Source of the DNA: Pseudomonas sp. Root562
GTDB taxonomy: Bacteria; Pseudomonadota; Gammaproteobacteria; Pseudomonadales; Pseudomonadaceae
Assembly: GCF_001427125.1 (NCBI RefSeq)
Contig: NZ_LMGK01000020.1
Coordinates: 127,263-191,262, forward strand
Direction: 5' to 3'
DNA: 64,000 bases
Below the pieces are notes generated by a model. It was not told where the DNA came from. It worked only from the letters and a program-made list of their open reading frames with translations, and made no database searches. Of the stretch, positions 1-13,524 are shown piece after piece. The position numbers and the translations under genes were made by a program. Within the stretch, counting starts at the first letter, position 1; every line of letters starts with the position of its first letter.

Positions 1-8
1 GAGGGAGC

Positions 9-277
9 TTGCTCCCGCTGGACTGCGCAGCAGGCCCAATCCCATTAAATCCGGCGTACCTGATGAACTTCATTGGCCTGAAAATCTGGCGTCTGCTGCG
101 CAGCCGAGCGGGAGCAAGCTCCCTCGCCACAGGTTATGTGTTATTGCTCCCGCTGGACTGCGCAGCAGGCCCAATCCCATTAAATCCGGCGTACCTGATG
201 AACTTCATTGGCCTGAAAATCTGGCGTCTGCTGCGCAGCCGAGCGGGAGCAAGCTCCCTCGCCACAGGTTATGTGTT
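9..277. repeat. Tandem 135-bp duplication of a REP-like palindromic pair
   Basis: Positions 9-142 and 144-277 are the same sequence offset by 135 bases. Each copy has a pair of inverted arms of the GGGAGCTTGCTCCCGCT / AGCGGGAGCAAGCTCCC type flanking a unique spacer. The same arm family recurs at 15092-15204, 39856-39984 and, as a single arm, near 42950. A further half-repeat of another family (CTGTAGGAGC...) starts near 283. Open frames through this stretch only read the repeat and are not genes. Confidence 0.85.
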
Positions 278-323
278 CACACTGTAGGAGCCGGCTTGCT
301 GGCGATAGCGCTGGGTCAGGCAC

Positions 324-351
324 CAACAAAAACGGCACCTTACGGTGCCGT
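324..351 (-). terminator. Rho-independent terminator of the glycerol-type ABC operon
   Basis: An 8-bp perfect stem (332-339 with 344-351) with a four-base loop is followed on the minus strand by a run of five T. It lies 24 bases downstream of the last gene of the minus-strand ABC operon. Confidence 0.85.
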
Positions 352-374
352 TCGCCTTTCACAGTCCAGGCATG

Positions 375-2117
375 TTACTTACGCGCCGCCTCCCATGATT
401 TCAACAGTTCGGCGTAGCTCACGGTCTCGCCTTTCGGCTTCTCGTTTTCCAGTTTCGGTTTCGGAGCGCCCGGTTGGTCGAACCAGTATTGCGCGTCGCG
501 CTCGGGGTTCATTTTCGGGGCGCAGGTGGCTTGGGCTTTCGAGCGTTCCAGGCGGGACATGATGGCGTCCTGATCCTTGGCCAGACCGTCGAGTGCCTGT
601 TGCGGGGTTTTCTCGCCGCTGGCGGCTTCAGCAATGTGGCTCCACCACAACTGTGCGAGACGCGGATAGTCCGGCACGTTGGTTCCGGTCGGCGTCCATT
701 GCACGCGGGCCGGGCTGCGATAGAACTCCACCAGACCGCCGAGTTTCGGTGCCAGATCGGTCATGGCCTGCGAGTTGATGTCCGACTCGCGGATCGGCGT
801 CAGGCCGACGATGGTTTTCTTCAGAGAGACGGTTTTCGAAGTCACGAACTGCGCATACAGCCAGGCCGCCAGTTTTTGCTTCTCAGGCGTGGATTTCATG
901 AACGTCCACGAACCCACGTCCTGATAGCCCAGCTTCATGCCCTCTTCCCAGTACGGTCCGCGTGGCGACGGCGCCATGCGCCATTTCGGCGTGCCATCGG
1001 CGTTCATCACCGCCAGACCCGGTTTGGTCATGTCGGCGGTAAATGCGGTGTACCAGAAAATCTGCTGGGCGATGTTGCCTTGGGATGGCACCGGCCCGGA
1101 CTCGGAGAAGGTCATGCCCGCCGCTTCCGGTGGCGCGTACTTCTTCATCCAGTCCACGTATTTGGTGGTCGCGAACACCGCCGCCGGGCCGTTGGTGTCG
1201 CCGCCACGAGTCACGCTGGAACCGACCGGATGGCAATTCTCGACGCGGATACCCCACTCGTCCACCGGCAATCCGTTCGGAATACCCTTGTCGCCACCAC
1301 CGGCCATGGAGAACCAGGCATCGGTGAAGCGCCAGCCCAGGGACGGGTCTTTCTTGCCGTAGTCCATGTGCCCGTAGACGCGTTTGCCGTCGATTTCCTT
1401 GACGTCTTCAGTGAAGAACTTGGCGATGTCTTCATAGGCTGACCAGTTCACCGGCACGCCCAATTCGTAGCCGTACTTTTCCTTGAACTTGGCTTTGAGG
1501 TCCGCACGTTCGAACCAGTCGGCGCGGAACCAGTACAGGTTGGCGAATTGCTGGTCAGGCAATTGGTAGATTTTGCCGTCCGGTGCGGTGGTGAAGGAGA
1601 TGCCGATGAAGTCCTTGATATCCAGGGTCGGCGAAGTGAAGTTCTTGCCTTCGTTGGCCATCAGGTCGGTGATCGATTCAGTCTTGCCGTAGCGGAAGTG
1701 CGTACCGATCAAGTCCGAGTCGTTGACCCAGCCGTCATAGATGTTCTTGTCCGACTGCATCTGGGTCTGCAGCTTTTCCACCACGTCGCCTTCCTGCAGC
1801 AAGTCGTGGGTCAGCTTGATCCCGGTGATCTCACTGAAAGCCTTGGCCAGCACTTTGGACTCATACTCGTGAGTGGCGATGGTTTCCGATACCACTTTGA
1901 TGCTCATCCCGCGAAACGGCTCCGCGGCCTTGATGAACCACTTCAGTTCTTCGAGTTGTTGATCGGCCGTCAGGGTGGACGGCTTGAATTCACTGCCGAT
2001 CCATTTCTTTGCGGCATCTTCGTAGGCATCGGCCCAGGCCGAAGCGCTCAAACCGCTGAGTGCCAGCATGGCTGCCAATGAAATGCTATGTCGCAGCTTA
2101 TTGTTTTTGTCGAACAT
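375..2117 (-). CDS. ABC transporter periplasmic substrate-binding protein, glycerol (GlpV) type
   Basis: This 580-residue extracytoplasmic solute receptor is the last gene of a six-gene minus-strand importer operon. The ATG at 2117 is chosen because a strong CAGGAGGT site precedes it and a normal signal peptide follows (hydrophobic core ISLAAMLALSGLSASAWA, cleavage before DAYED). The open frame continues upstream to 2432, but that part overlaps the small membrane gene and has no signal sequence. Its size, well above the roughly 400-450 residues of usual sugar binders, and the neighbours (two permeases, two ATPases, a 90-residue membrane protein) match the rhizobial GlpSTPQUV glycerol importer. 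The substrate is inferred; a related polyol or alcohol is possible. Confidence 0.85.
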   Translation of the reverse strand: MFDKNNKLRHSISLAAMLALSGLSASAWADAYEDAAKKWIGSEFKPSTLTADQQLEELKWFIKAAEPFRGMSIKVVSETIATHEYESKVLAKAFSEITGIKLTHDLLQEGDVVEKLQTQMQSDKNIYDGWVNDSDLIGTHFRYGKTESITDLMANEGKNFTSPTLDIKDFIGISFTTAPDGKIYQLPDQQFANLYWFRADWFERADLKAKFKEKYGYELGVPVNWSAYEDIAKFFTEDVKEIDGKRVYGHMDYGKKDPSLGWRFTDAWFSMAGGGDKGIPNGLPVDEWGIRVENCHPVGSSVTRGGDTNGPAAVFATTKYVDWMKKYAPPEAAGMTFSESGPVPSQGNIAQQIFWYTAFTADMTKPGLAVMNADGTPKWRMAPSPRGPYWEEGMKLGYQDVGSWTFMKSTPEKQKLAAWLYAQFVTSKTVSLKKTIVGLTPIRESDINSQAMTDLAPKLGGLVEFYRSPARVQWTPTGTNVPDYPRLAQLWWSHIAEAASGEKTPQQALDGLAKDQDAIMSRLERSKAQATCAPKMNPERDAQYWFDQPGAPKPKLENEKPKGETVSYAELLKSWEAARK

Positions 2118-2164
2118 AGAGACCTCCTGTTTAAGTTTCGGAGCAACATTGCCGAGCGATTCGA

Positions 2165-2437
2165 CTAGCCCCAACGCATCACAGCCAACAGCCACACCAG
2201 GGACAACGCGAACGCTACCCAGATGCTCCAGTCGGTGACGCCGATTACCAGCAAATGCAGGTAGGCGCTGCCGAGAAGACCGATAAACAAACGATCGCCA
2301 CGGGTGGTGGCAATCGGTAAAAAACCACGCCGAAGGACACTTGGCGAACGCAATTCCCAAGTGGTCATACCCACCAGGATCAAACCGATAACACCGAAAA
2401 ACGCCGCCGTCGGGACGGTCCAGCTCATCCATTCCAT
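2165..2437 (-). CDS. Small two- to three-helix membrane protein, DUF2160/GlpU type
   Basis: This 90-residue protein is almost entirely hydrophobic, with segments around residues 8-26 and 50-88. It sits between the permease and the binding protein. Two in-frame ATGs are adjacent at 2440 and 2437; the second is better spaced from the GAGGAA ribosome site. Small proteins of this kind accompany GlpSTPQUV-type importers. I infer an accessory membrane subunit; its biochemical role is not established by the sequence. It is co-transcribed with the permease upstream (10-base gap). Confidence 0.75.
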   Translation of the reverse strand: MEWMSWTVPTAAFFGVIGLILVGMTTWELRSPSVLRRGFLPIATTRGDRLFIGLLGSAYLHLLVIGVTDWSIWVAFALSLVWLLAVMRWG

Positions 2438-2447
2438 CATCAGTTCC

Positions 2448-3248
<801 letters not shown>

Positions 3249-3255
3249 GATGGCC

Positions 3256-4118
<863 letters not shown>

Positions 4119-4122
<4 letters not shown>

Positions 4123-5234
4123 GGCTGCACCTCATTGTTGGCCTGTGCTTCGAGCAGGAATTCGTCGGCATAGACCATCAACCATTGCGCCGGAAAACTG
4201 ATGTAGGCCATGCCTTCCGGCACCGGTTTATCTTCGGCCAGGCGTACTTTCAGCGGTGCGCCGTCGAGGTTCAGGGTCATGATCTTGTAGGTGCCGAGGT
4301 CTTCGACGTGTACGACCTGTGCCCGCATCGCCTCATCAAAAGGCTCGTCCCAGACGTGCACGAACTCGGGGCGAATGCCGATTTTCAGGGTTTTCCACTC
4401 GGACTCGGCAATGCGTTGCTGCATGGCCTCGGACAGCGGCAAATGCGTTGAAGCGAAACCGACGCCGCCCGGTTGCGGCTGCACATCGATCAGGTTCATG
4501 CCTGGACTGCCGATGAAATAGCCGACAAAGGTGTGGCTCGGCCGTTCGAACAATTCCCTTGGAGTGCCGAACTGCACGATCTGCCCGCCGTACATCACCG
4601 CGATCTTGTCGGCGAAGGTCGATGCCTCCAGCTGATCGTGGGTGACGTAGACCATGGTGATGTTGAACTGCTCGTGGATCTGCTTGAGTTTGCGCCGCAG
4701 CTTCCACTTCAGGTGCGGGTCGATCACTGTCAGCGGTTCATCGAAGAGGATCGCCGACACGTCGTCGCGCACCAACCCACGGCCCATGGAGACTTTCTGT
4801 TTCTCGTCGGCGGTGAGGTTGCGGGCTTTTTTGCTCAGCAGGTTCTGCAGGTCGAGGACTTCAGCAATTTCCTGCACCTTGGTGTGAATTTTCGCCTCTG
4901 CCATGCCCTGGTTGCGCAACGGGAACGCCAGGTTGTCGAATACCGTCATGGTGTCGTAGACCACCGGGAACTGGAAAACCTGGGCGATGTTGCGCTTTTC
5001 CGGGGTCAGGTCATTGACCGCTTTGCCGTCGAACAGCACATGCCCCTGTGACGGGCTGAGCAACCCGGAAATGATGTTGAGCAACGTCGATTTGCCGCAA
5101 CCCGACGGGCCGAGCAAGGCGAACGCACCACCCTGCTCCCAAATGTGGTCCATTTCCCGGATCGCATAGTCTTCCGGCCCAGCCGGGGTTTTGGTGTAGC
5201 TGTGGGCGAGGTTCTGCAAACGGATTTCGGCCAT
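4119..5234 (-). CDS. ABC transporter ATP-binding protein with degenerate signature motif (GlpT-like)
   Basis: This 371-residue ATPase has an N-terminal nucleotide-binding domain and a C-terminal OB-type regulatory region as in MalK. Walker A is GPSGCGKS (42-49), Walker B is ILFDE, and the switch histidine is present in YVTHDQ (His199). The usual LSGGQ signature is replaced by LTADEKQ (140-146), and the D-loop reads VID. It overlaps the upstream ATPase gene by one base (TGATG). The partner ATPase has the opposite defects, so the pair probably makes one canonical and one degenerate ATP site. Family membership is clear; the substrate is inferred. Confidence 0.88.
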
Positions 5235-6328
5235 CAGGCAACCCTCGCGACACGCCGGCCCGGCGCCTGGACCAGCCGCCCCTGCGCATCGAACACAAAC
5301 AGTTTATGGGTCGGAATGTAGATGCGGATCGGCGCATCGACGTCGTATTCGTGAACACCGGGCAAGTGCAGCACCAGCAGGAAGTGTTCGTTGCGCACAT
5401 GCAGGAAGGTTTCCGAGCCGCTGATCTCGGCGACTTCGACGGTCACTGCCAGTTCGAGGTCATCGTCGTTGCTCGGCACCAGCGAGATGTGGCTGGGACG
5501 AACGCCGAAGCGAAACTCGCCCTCGCCCACCGGGCGCAGGTCAACGTTCAACGGAAAGTGCACGAAATTGGCGAAACTCACTTCGTTGCCAGCGATGCGG
5601 CCCGGCATCAGGTTGATCGGCGGTTCGGAAAACAATTCCGCCGCCAGCACCGTCTGCGGCTGGTGATAGACCTCGGAGGACTTGCCGCTCTGGATCACCC
5701 GGCCTTCATGAAGAATGGTCGTGGTGCCGCCCAATGCCAGGGCTTCGTTGGGTTCGGTGGTGGCGTAAATCGCAATGGTATGGCGCGCCTTGAACAGCTC
5801 GCGCATTTCCTGGCGTAGCTCTTCGCGCAGTTTGTAGTCGAGGTTGACCAGCGGCTCATCGAACAGGATCAGCTCGGCGTCCTTGACCAGCGCCCGAGCC
5901 ATGGCTGTGCGTTGTTGCTGACCGCCGGAGAGTTCGAGCGGATAGCGCTGCAGAAACTTCTCGATGCGCAGCATCTTCGCGGTTTCCAGCACTTTGCTCT
6001 GGATCAGCTCGTTGGATACACCGGCCTGACGCAGTGGCGAGGCGATGTTCTCAAAGACGGTCATGGTCGGGTAATTGATGAACTGCTGATACACCATCGA
6101 CACATTGCGCAGTCGCACGGGCCGTTGCGTGACATCGACGCCATTCATCAGGATACGGCCGGTGTCCGGCTTGTCCAGCCCGGCCATCAGACGCATGAGA
6201 CTGGTTTTGCCGGACAGCGTGCGCCCAAGCAAAACGTTGAAGGATCCAGGTTCGAAACGCAGACACGCATCGTCAATCCAGGTCTGGCCCTCGACGGTGC
6301 GGCTGACATGCTCCAGGGTTAATGACAT
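5234..6328 (-). CDS. ABC transporter ATP-binding protein lacking the switch histidine (GlpS-like)
   Basis: This 364-residue ATPase is the first gene of the importer operon. The ATG at 6328 (MSLTLEHVS) is preferred over a TTG 30 bases upstream. Walker A is GRTLSGKT (35-42), the signature is a canonical LSGGQ (133-137) and Walker B is ILFDE (154-158). The switch-loop histidine is replaced by Thr191 (YATTEP). Its partner ATPase keeps the histidine but lost LSGGQ. The C-terminal region resembles the MalK regulatory domain. Expression is predicted from the sigma-54 promoter about 50 bases upstream. Confidence 0.88.
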   Translation of the reverse strand: MSLTLEHVSRTVEGQTWIDDACLRFEPGSFNVLLGRTLSGKTSLMRLMAGLDKPDTGRILMNGVDVTQRPVRLRNVSMVYQQFINYPTMTVFENIASPLRQAGVSNELIQSKVLETAKMLRIEKFLQRYPLELSGGQQQRTAMARALVKDAELILFDEPLVNLDYKLREELRQEMRELFKARHTIAIYATTEPNEALALGGTTTILHEGRVIQSGKSSEVYHQPQTVLAAELFSEPPINLMPGRIAGNEVSFANFVHFPLNVDLRPVGEGEFRFGVRPSHISLVPSNDDDLELAVTVEVAEISGSETFLHVRNEHFLLVLHLPGVHEYDVDAPIRIYIPTHKLFVFDAQGRLVQAPGRRVARVA

Positions 6329-6375
6329 GGCTCGGCCTTTTTTATTTTTTGGAGTCAAGCGACCGGAGCACTAGA

Positions 6376-6390
6376 GCGACTTTCGTGCCA
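6376..6390 (-). promoter_or_regulatory. Sigma-54 (-24/-12) promoter of the glycerol-type ABC operon
   Basis: The minus strand reads TGGCACGAAAGTCGC, which matches the consensus TGGCAC-N5-TTGC at every specified base except one in the -12 element. The -12 GC lies about 48 bases upstream of the first ATPase start. A sigma-54 activator gene is divergently encoded next door. Confidence 0.85.
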
Positions 6391-6454
6391 GAAATTTCAA
6401 CCTGTTGATTTACCTGAAAAACCATGGAAAAAGCGTTAACCCAAAGTTCGTTGC

Positions 6455-6524
6455 TGAACACAAATGAACAATCACAAATGAACAATTGAACAGTTCACCC
6501 ATTGACAGTGAACAATAGTGAACA
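6455..6524. promoter_or_regulatory. Cluster of six TGAACA repeats: candidate activator (enhancer) sites
   Basis: TGAACA occurs at 6455, 6465, 6479, 6487, 6509 and 6519. One copy is part of a perfect dyad, TGAACAGTTCA (6487-6497). The cluster lies 65-135 bases upstream of the -24 element, a usual distance for sigma-54 enhancer sites. I infer binding by the neighbouring AcoR-like activator. Confidence 0.65.
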
Positions 6525-6548
6525 ACACTCTATGGATGCTTTTTCCCT

Positions 6549-6618
6549 CTGTAGGAGCACGGCTTGCCGGCGATGGCGCCCTCGAAATCGCCATCGCCGG
6601 CAAGCCGTGCTCCTACAG
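6549..6618. repeat. REP-type perfect inverted repeat, 30-bp arms
   Basis: CTGTAGGAGCACGGCTTGCC... (6549-6578) is exactly complementary to 6589-6618, with a 10-base loop. It lies between the activator-site cluster and the activator gene. It could insulate the two divergent transcription units, or it may simply be a repeat insertion. Confidence 0.85.
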
Positions 6619-6687
6619 GTTTGTAGTGTTTGAATGTCAACGCAACACCCATAAAAACAATAAAAGCCTGTTCAGAGATCAACTGCC

Positions 6688-8526
6688 ATGGCCGCACCTG
6701 CCTCGCCGCTGTCCCACGACACCATCATCCAGGATTCCTGGTCCCGGTGCCGTGCGTTTGGCCTTGATCACCAGAGCGCTCCGGCCTTCGATCAACTTCC
6801 GGCGCAGAGCATCAAGCAATTGCTCGAGAGCCAGCATTCATTGGTGCAAACCACCCACCAGGAAGTGCTGCCGTACTACGAAAACATTCTCAGCAACTCC
6901 AACTGCCTGATCATGCTCGCCGACAATCAGGGCCAGGTGCTGACGACCTGGGGCACCCAGCGTTTTATCGAACCTGGCCTGACCCGAGGCTTCAGCGCTG
7001 GCGCCAGCTGGATGGAGCGCTGCAGCGGCACCAACGCTATCGGCACGGCGCTGGTCTGCGAGCAGGCGGTACACATCGAACACGACGAACACTTTCTCAA
7101 GGCCAACCGCTTCATGACCGGTTCCGCCGCGCCGATTTTCGATGCCGAGCGCAAGATCATCGCGGTGCTCGACGTGTCCAGCGACAGCTACCTGCCACCG
7201 TCCCACACCCTGGGCATGGTCAAGATGATGAGCCAGACCGTGGAAAACCGGCTGATCCTCAACCTGTTCCATGGCCAGCATTTCCAATTGACCTTCAACA
7301 CCGGCCTGAACAACCTCGACAGCCAATGGGCCGGCTTGCTGATTTTCGATGAGAGCGGCCAAGTACTCTCGGCCAACCGCCGCGCCGATAATTTGCTGGG
7401 CGTGCGCCTGTCGCGGGTCAGTGTCGAAAGCCTGTTCAAGGTTTCGCTGCTGGAACTGCTGAATCAACCCGAAGGGCTGCCCTTCTCGCTGCAGGCTTCC
7501 GGGCGCAACCGTTTCCAGTGTTTGCTGAAAAGACCGAAACAGGTTGCGATTCAACCGCGAGTATTCGCCGAACCGGCTGTGACTGTACCCACACCGGCCG
7601 TTATCAGCCTCAACACCCTGCACTTCGGCGACAGCCGTGTAGAAAAAGCTGTGCGCCAGGCCGAGCGCTTGCTGGAAAAAGACATTCCACTGTTGATCCA
7701 CGGTGAAACCGGCGTTGGCAAGGAAGTGTTCGTCAAGGCTTTGCATCAGGCCAGCTCGCGCAGCAAACAGGCGTTCATTGCGGTGAACTGTGCGGCCATC
7801 CCCGCTGAACTGGTCGAATCAGAGCTGTTCGGTTACGAGAAAGGCGCGTTTACCGGTGCCAACCAGAAAGGCAGTATCGGCCTGATCCGCAAGGCGAATA
7901 AAGGCACACTGTTCCTCGACGAAATCGGCGACATGCCGCTACCGACCCAGGCCCGCCTGCTGCGAGTGCTGCAGGAGCGCTGCGTGCAACCGGTGGGCAG
8001 CAGTGAGTTGTTCCCGGTGGACATCCGCATCATTTCCGCGACCAACCGCTCATTGCGCGAGCAGGTGCAGTTGGGGCGTTTCCGTGAGGACTTGTACTAC
8101 CGCATCGGCGGCCTGACTTTAGAGCTGCCGCCCTTGAGAGAGCGCAGTGATAAAGAGGCACTGTTCAAGCGTTTGTGGGAACAGCACCGCGAACCGAGCC
8201 AGTGGGCCGGCCTGAGTCGCGAGGTACTGGAGTTGTTCGGGCGCCATCCGTGGCCGGGAAACTTACGTCAGGTCAGCAGCGTAATGCAGGTGGCGCTGGC
8301 CATGGCCGAGGAACAGCCGGTGCGGCCAGAGCATTTGCCGGATGATTTTTTCGTCGATCTGGAGATGGAGCCGGTGGAGACACCCGAGCCGCTGGCCGTG
8401 GATCTGAATGACGTCGAAGATTTGAACCGGCAATTGCAGGCGGCCGGGGGCAATATTTCCTATCTGGCGCGCAGGCTGGGGGTTAGCCGCAACACCCTTT
8501 ACAAAAGACTGCGCCAGACTGAGTGA
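6688..8526 (+). CDS. Sigma-54-dependent transcriptional activator, AcoR-like (GAF, AAA+, Fis HTH)
   Basis: This 612-residue regulator has an N-terminal GAF-like sensor region (residues about 70-230), a AAA+ core and a C-terminal Fis-type helix-turn-helix. Walker A is GETGVGKE (about 339), the sigma-54 contact loop GAFTGA is intact (386-391), Walker B lies in LFLDEIGDMP, and the HTH reads ISYLARRLGVSRNTLYKRL. The architecture is that of AcoR-type activators of alcohol or ketone catabolism. It is divergent from the importer operon, which carries a sigma-54 promoter and repeated candidate binding sites, so it most likely controls that operon. The inducer is not known. Confidence 0.9.
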   Translation: MAAPASPLSHDTIIQDSWSRCRAFGLDHQSAPAFDQLPAQSIKQLLESQHSLVQTTHQEVLPYYENILSNSNCLIMLADNQGQVLTTWGTQRFIEPGLTRGFSAGASWMERCSGTNAIGTALVCEQAVHIEHDEHFLKANRFMTGSAAPIFDAERKIIAVLDVSSDSYLPPSHTLGMVKMMSQTVENRLILNLFHGQHFQLTFNTGLNNLDSQWAGLLIFDESGQVLSANRRADNLLGVRLSRVSVESLFKVSLLELLNQPEGLPFSLQASGRNRFQCLLKRPKQVAIQPRVFAEPAVTVPTPAVISLNTLHFGDSRVEKAVRQAERLLEKDIPLLIHGETGVGKEVFVKALHQASSRSKQAFIAVNCAAIPAELVESELFGYEKGAFTGANQKGSIGLIRKANKGTLFLDEIGDMPLPTQARLLRVLQERCVQPVGSSELFPVDIRIISATNRSLREQVQLGRFREDLYYRIGGLTLELPPLRERSDKEALFKRLWEQHREPSQWAGLSREVLELFGRHPWPGNLRQVSSVMQVALAMAEEQPVRPEHLPDDFFVDLEMEPVETPEPLAVDLNDVEDLNRQLQAAGGNISYLARRLGVSRNTLYKRLRQTE

Positions 8527-8531
8527 CAAGG

Positions 8532-8642
8532 GATCGTTCCCACGCTCCGCGTGGGAATGCCTGAACGGACGCTCCGCGTTCGGCTCTAAATGGGACGCGG
8601 AGCGTCCCTGGATGCATTCCCACGCGGAGCGTGGGAACGATC
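8532..8642. repeat. REP-like palindromic pair (GATCGTTCCCACGC family)
   Basis: Inverted arms GATCGTTCCCACGCTCCGCG / CGCGGAGCGTGGGAACGATC enclose a second inverted pair (GGACGCTCCGCG / CGCGGAGCGTCC). The same family occurs at 13397-13509. It follows the activator gene directly and may act as its transcript end. Confidence 0.8.
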
Positions 8643-8645
8643 AAA

Positions 8646-8716
8646 AAGCCAGCTCCCACAGGTTCTGTGGGCTGCGACGATTTTGTATACGATACGGACA
8701 CTGTGGGAGCTGGCTT
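8646..8716. repeat. REP-like inverted pair (AAGCCAGCTCCCACAG family)
   Basis: AAGCCAGCTCCCACAG at 8646-8661 is exactly complementary to CTGTGGGAGCTGGCTT at 8701-8716, with a spacer of about 40 bases. No coding sequence is supported between 8527 and 8816. Confidence 0.75.
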
Positions 8717-8761
8717 GCCAGCGATGGGGCCCGCCCTGTCAGCGCCGAATTCGCGAACAGC

Positions 8762-8797
8762 ACCAAAAAACAAAAACCCGCACAAGGCGGGTTTCGT
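8762..8797 (-). terminator. Rho-independent terminator of glnS-cysS
   Basis: An 8-bp stem (AAACCCGC 8774-8781 with GCGGGTTT 8787-8794) is followed on the minus strand by TTTTTGTTTTTTGG. It lies about 20 bases downstream of the cysS stop. Confidence 0.9.
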
Positions 8798-8816
8798 TTT
8801 GAAGCGGATCAAGCCA

Positions 8817-10199
<1,383 letters not shown>

Positions 10200-10214
10200 G
10201 TTAACTTCCTTGAA

Positions 10215-11912
<1,698 letters not shown>

Positions 11913-12163
11913 AGGATCCTTGAACGTACAAGTGCGTGGCCGTAATGAAGGCCGGACAAAACAAAGCCGCTATCATAGCCGATGCCGTCAAGCACCTGAC
12001 AGAGCGCACCTGCAAACGGTCGCATTTAATGAACCGTAAATGAAAAACAGCCTCGAAATTCGCGTCTGTCACGCTAAACTGCGCGTCTCGGCCGCAAAAG
12101 GCTGAACCGGTGACGGGACGTTGAAGTCCCAAAATCCACGAATTCCTTGAAAGAGTAGTAATC

Positions 12164-12667
12164 ATGACCCAAGTCAAACTGACCACCAACCATGGCGACA
12201 TCGTCCTGGAACTGAACGCTGAGAAGGCACCGATCACCGTTGCCAACTTCATCGAGTACGTCAAAGCCGGTCACTACGAAAACACCGTTTTCCACCGTGT
12301 CATCGGTAACTTCATGATCCAGGGCGGCGGTTTCGAGCCAGGCATGAAAGAAAAGAAAGACAAGCGTCCAAGCATCCAGAACGAAGCTGACAACGGTCTT
12401 TCCAACGACAAGTACACCGTCGCCATGGCCCGTACCATGGAGCCGCATTCGGCTTCCGCGCAGTTCTTCATCAACGTGGCTGACAACAGCTTCCTCAACC
12501 ACAGCGGCAAGAACGTTCAGGGCTGGGGTTACGCGGTATTCGGCAAAGTGACCGCCGGCACCGACGTCGTCGACAAGATCAAAGGCGTGGCCACCACTTC
12601 CAAGGCCGGCCATCAGGACGTACCAGCAGACGACGTGATCATCGAGAAAGCCGAGATCATTGAGTGA
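12164..12667 (+). CDS. ppiB: Cyclophilin-type peptidyl-prolyl cis-trans isomerase B
   Basis: This 167-residue cytoplasmic cyclophilin has no signal peptide. The active-site block [15 protein letters not shown] and the downstream [17 protein letters not shown] and SFLNH segments are the family signature. It is divergent from glnS and overlaps the start of lpxH by 4 bases (GTGA), so the two are translated together. Confidence 0.95.
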   Translation: MTQVKLTTNHGDIVLELNAEKAPITVANFIEYVKAGHYENTVFHRVIGNFMIQGGGFEPGMKEKKDKRPSIQNEADNGLSNDKYTVAMARTMEPHSASAQFFINVADNSFLNHSGKNVQGWGYAVFGKVTAGTDVVDKIKGVATTSKAGHQDVPADDVIIEKAEIIE

Positions 12668-13398
12668 TATTGCTGATTTCAGACTTGCATCTGGAAGAGG
12701 AGCGCCCGGACATTACCCGGGCGTTTCTGGATTTGCTCGCCGGACGCGCCCGCTCGGCGAGTGCGCTGTACATCCTGGGCGACTTTTTCGAGGCGTGGAT
12801 TGGCGACGACGCCATGAGCCCTTTCCAGCGTTCCATATGCCAGGCCCTGCGCGAATTGAGCGACAGCGGCACGGCGATTTTTCTGATGCACGGCAATCGC
12901 GACTTCATGCTGGGCCAGGCCTTTTGCAAACAGGCTGGCTGCACCTTGCTGAAGGACCCGAGCGTCGTGCAGTTCAACGGCGAGCCGGTGCTGTTGATGC
13001 ACGGTGACAGCCTCTGCACCCGCGACGAAGCCTACATGAAGCTGCGTCGCTACCTGCGCAACCCGATCACCCTGTTCATCCTGCGTCATCTGCCCTTGAG
13101 CACCCGGCATAAGCTGGCGCGCAAGCTGCGCAGTGAAAGCCGCGCACAAACCCGAATGAAGGCCAATGACATCGTCGATGTCACGCCCCTGGAGATTCCG
13201 CGGATCATGCAGCAGTACGGCGTGAAAACGCTGATCCACGGCCATACCCACCGGCCCGCCATCCACAAGCTGCAACTGGGCGACCAGGCGGCACGGCGCA
13301 TTGTGCTGGGGGATTGGGATCGTCAGGGTTGGGCGTTGCAGGTCGATGAGCAAGGCTTTGCATTGGCGCCGTTTGATTTCACCCCGCCAGCGCAATGA
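12664..13398 (+). CDS. lpxH: UDP-2,3-diacylglucosamine diphosphatase
   Basis: This 244-residue calcineurin-type metallophosphatase makes lipid X from UDP-2,3-diacylglucosamine in lipid A synthesis, at the inner face of the inner membrane. Metal ligands are seen in SDLHL (Asp7, His9), [23 protein letters not shown] and HGHTHRP. The GTG start at 12664 overlaps the ppiB stop. The ppiB-lpxH pairing is usual in Pseudomonas. Confidence 0.96.
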   Translation: MILLISDLHLEEERPDITRAFLDLLAGRARSASALYILGDFFEAWIGDDAMSPFQRSICQALRELSDSGTAIFLMHGNRDFMLGQAFCKQAGCTLLKDPSVVQFNGEPVLLMHGDSLCTRDEAYMKLRRYLRNPITLFILRHLPLSTRHKLARKLRSESRAQTRMKANDIVDVTPLEIPRIMQQYGVKTLIHGHTHRPAIHKLQLGDQAARRIVLGDWDRQGWALQVDEQGFALAPFDFTPPAQ

Positions 13399-13509
13399 TC
13401 GTTCCCACGCTCTGCGTGGGAATGCAGCCCGGGACGCTCCGCGTCCCCGATCAAAAGCCGAACGCGGAGCGTCCGTAGAGGCGTTCCCACGCAGAGCGTG
13501 GGAACGATC
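13397..13509. repeat. REP-like palindromic pair (GATCGTTCCCACGC family)
   Basis: It has the same organisation as 8532-8642: outer arms GATCGTTCCCACGCTCTGCG / CGCAGAGCGTGGGAACGATC and an inner GGACGCTCCGCG-type pair. It begins at the lpxH stop and ends just before the efflux-pump stop, so it lies between two convergent genes. Confidence 0.8.
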
Positions 13510-13524
13510 TGTTTCGTGTTTGAC

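Noticed and set aside
9..287. Small protein encoded in the terminal repeat
   Set aside because: The frame simply repeats the translated REP unit twice; there is no ribosome site or protein family.
2118..2432. N-terminal extension of the glycerol-type binding protein
   Set aside because: The extension overlaps the DUF2160-type gene, has no signal peptide, and the internal ATG at 2117 has a strong ribosome site followed by a normal signal sequence.
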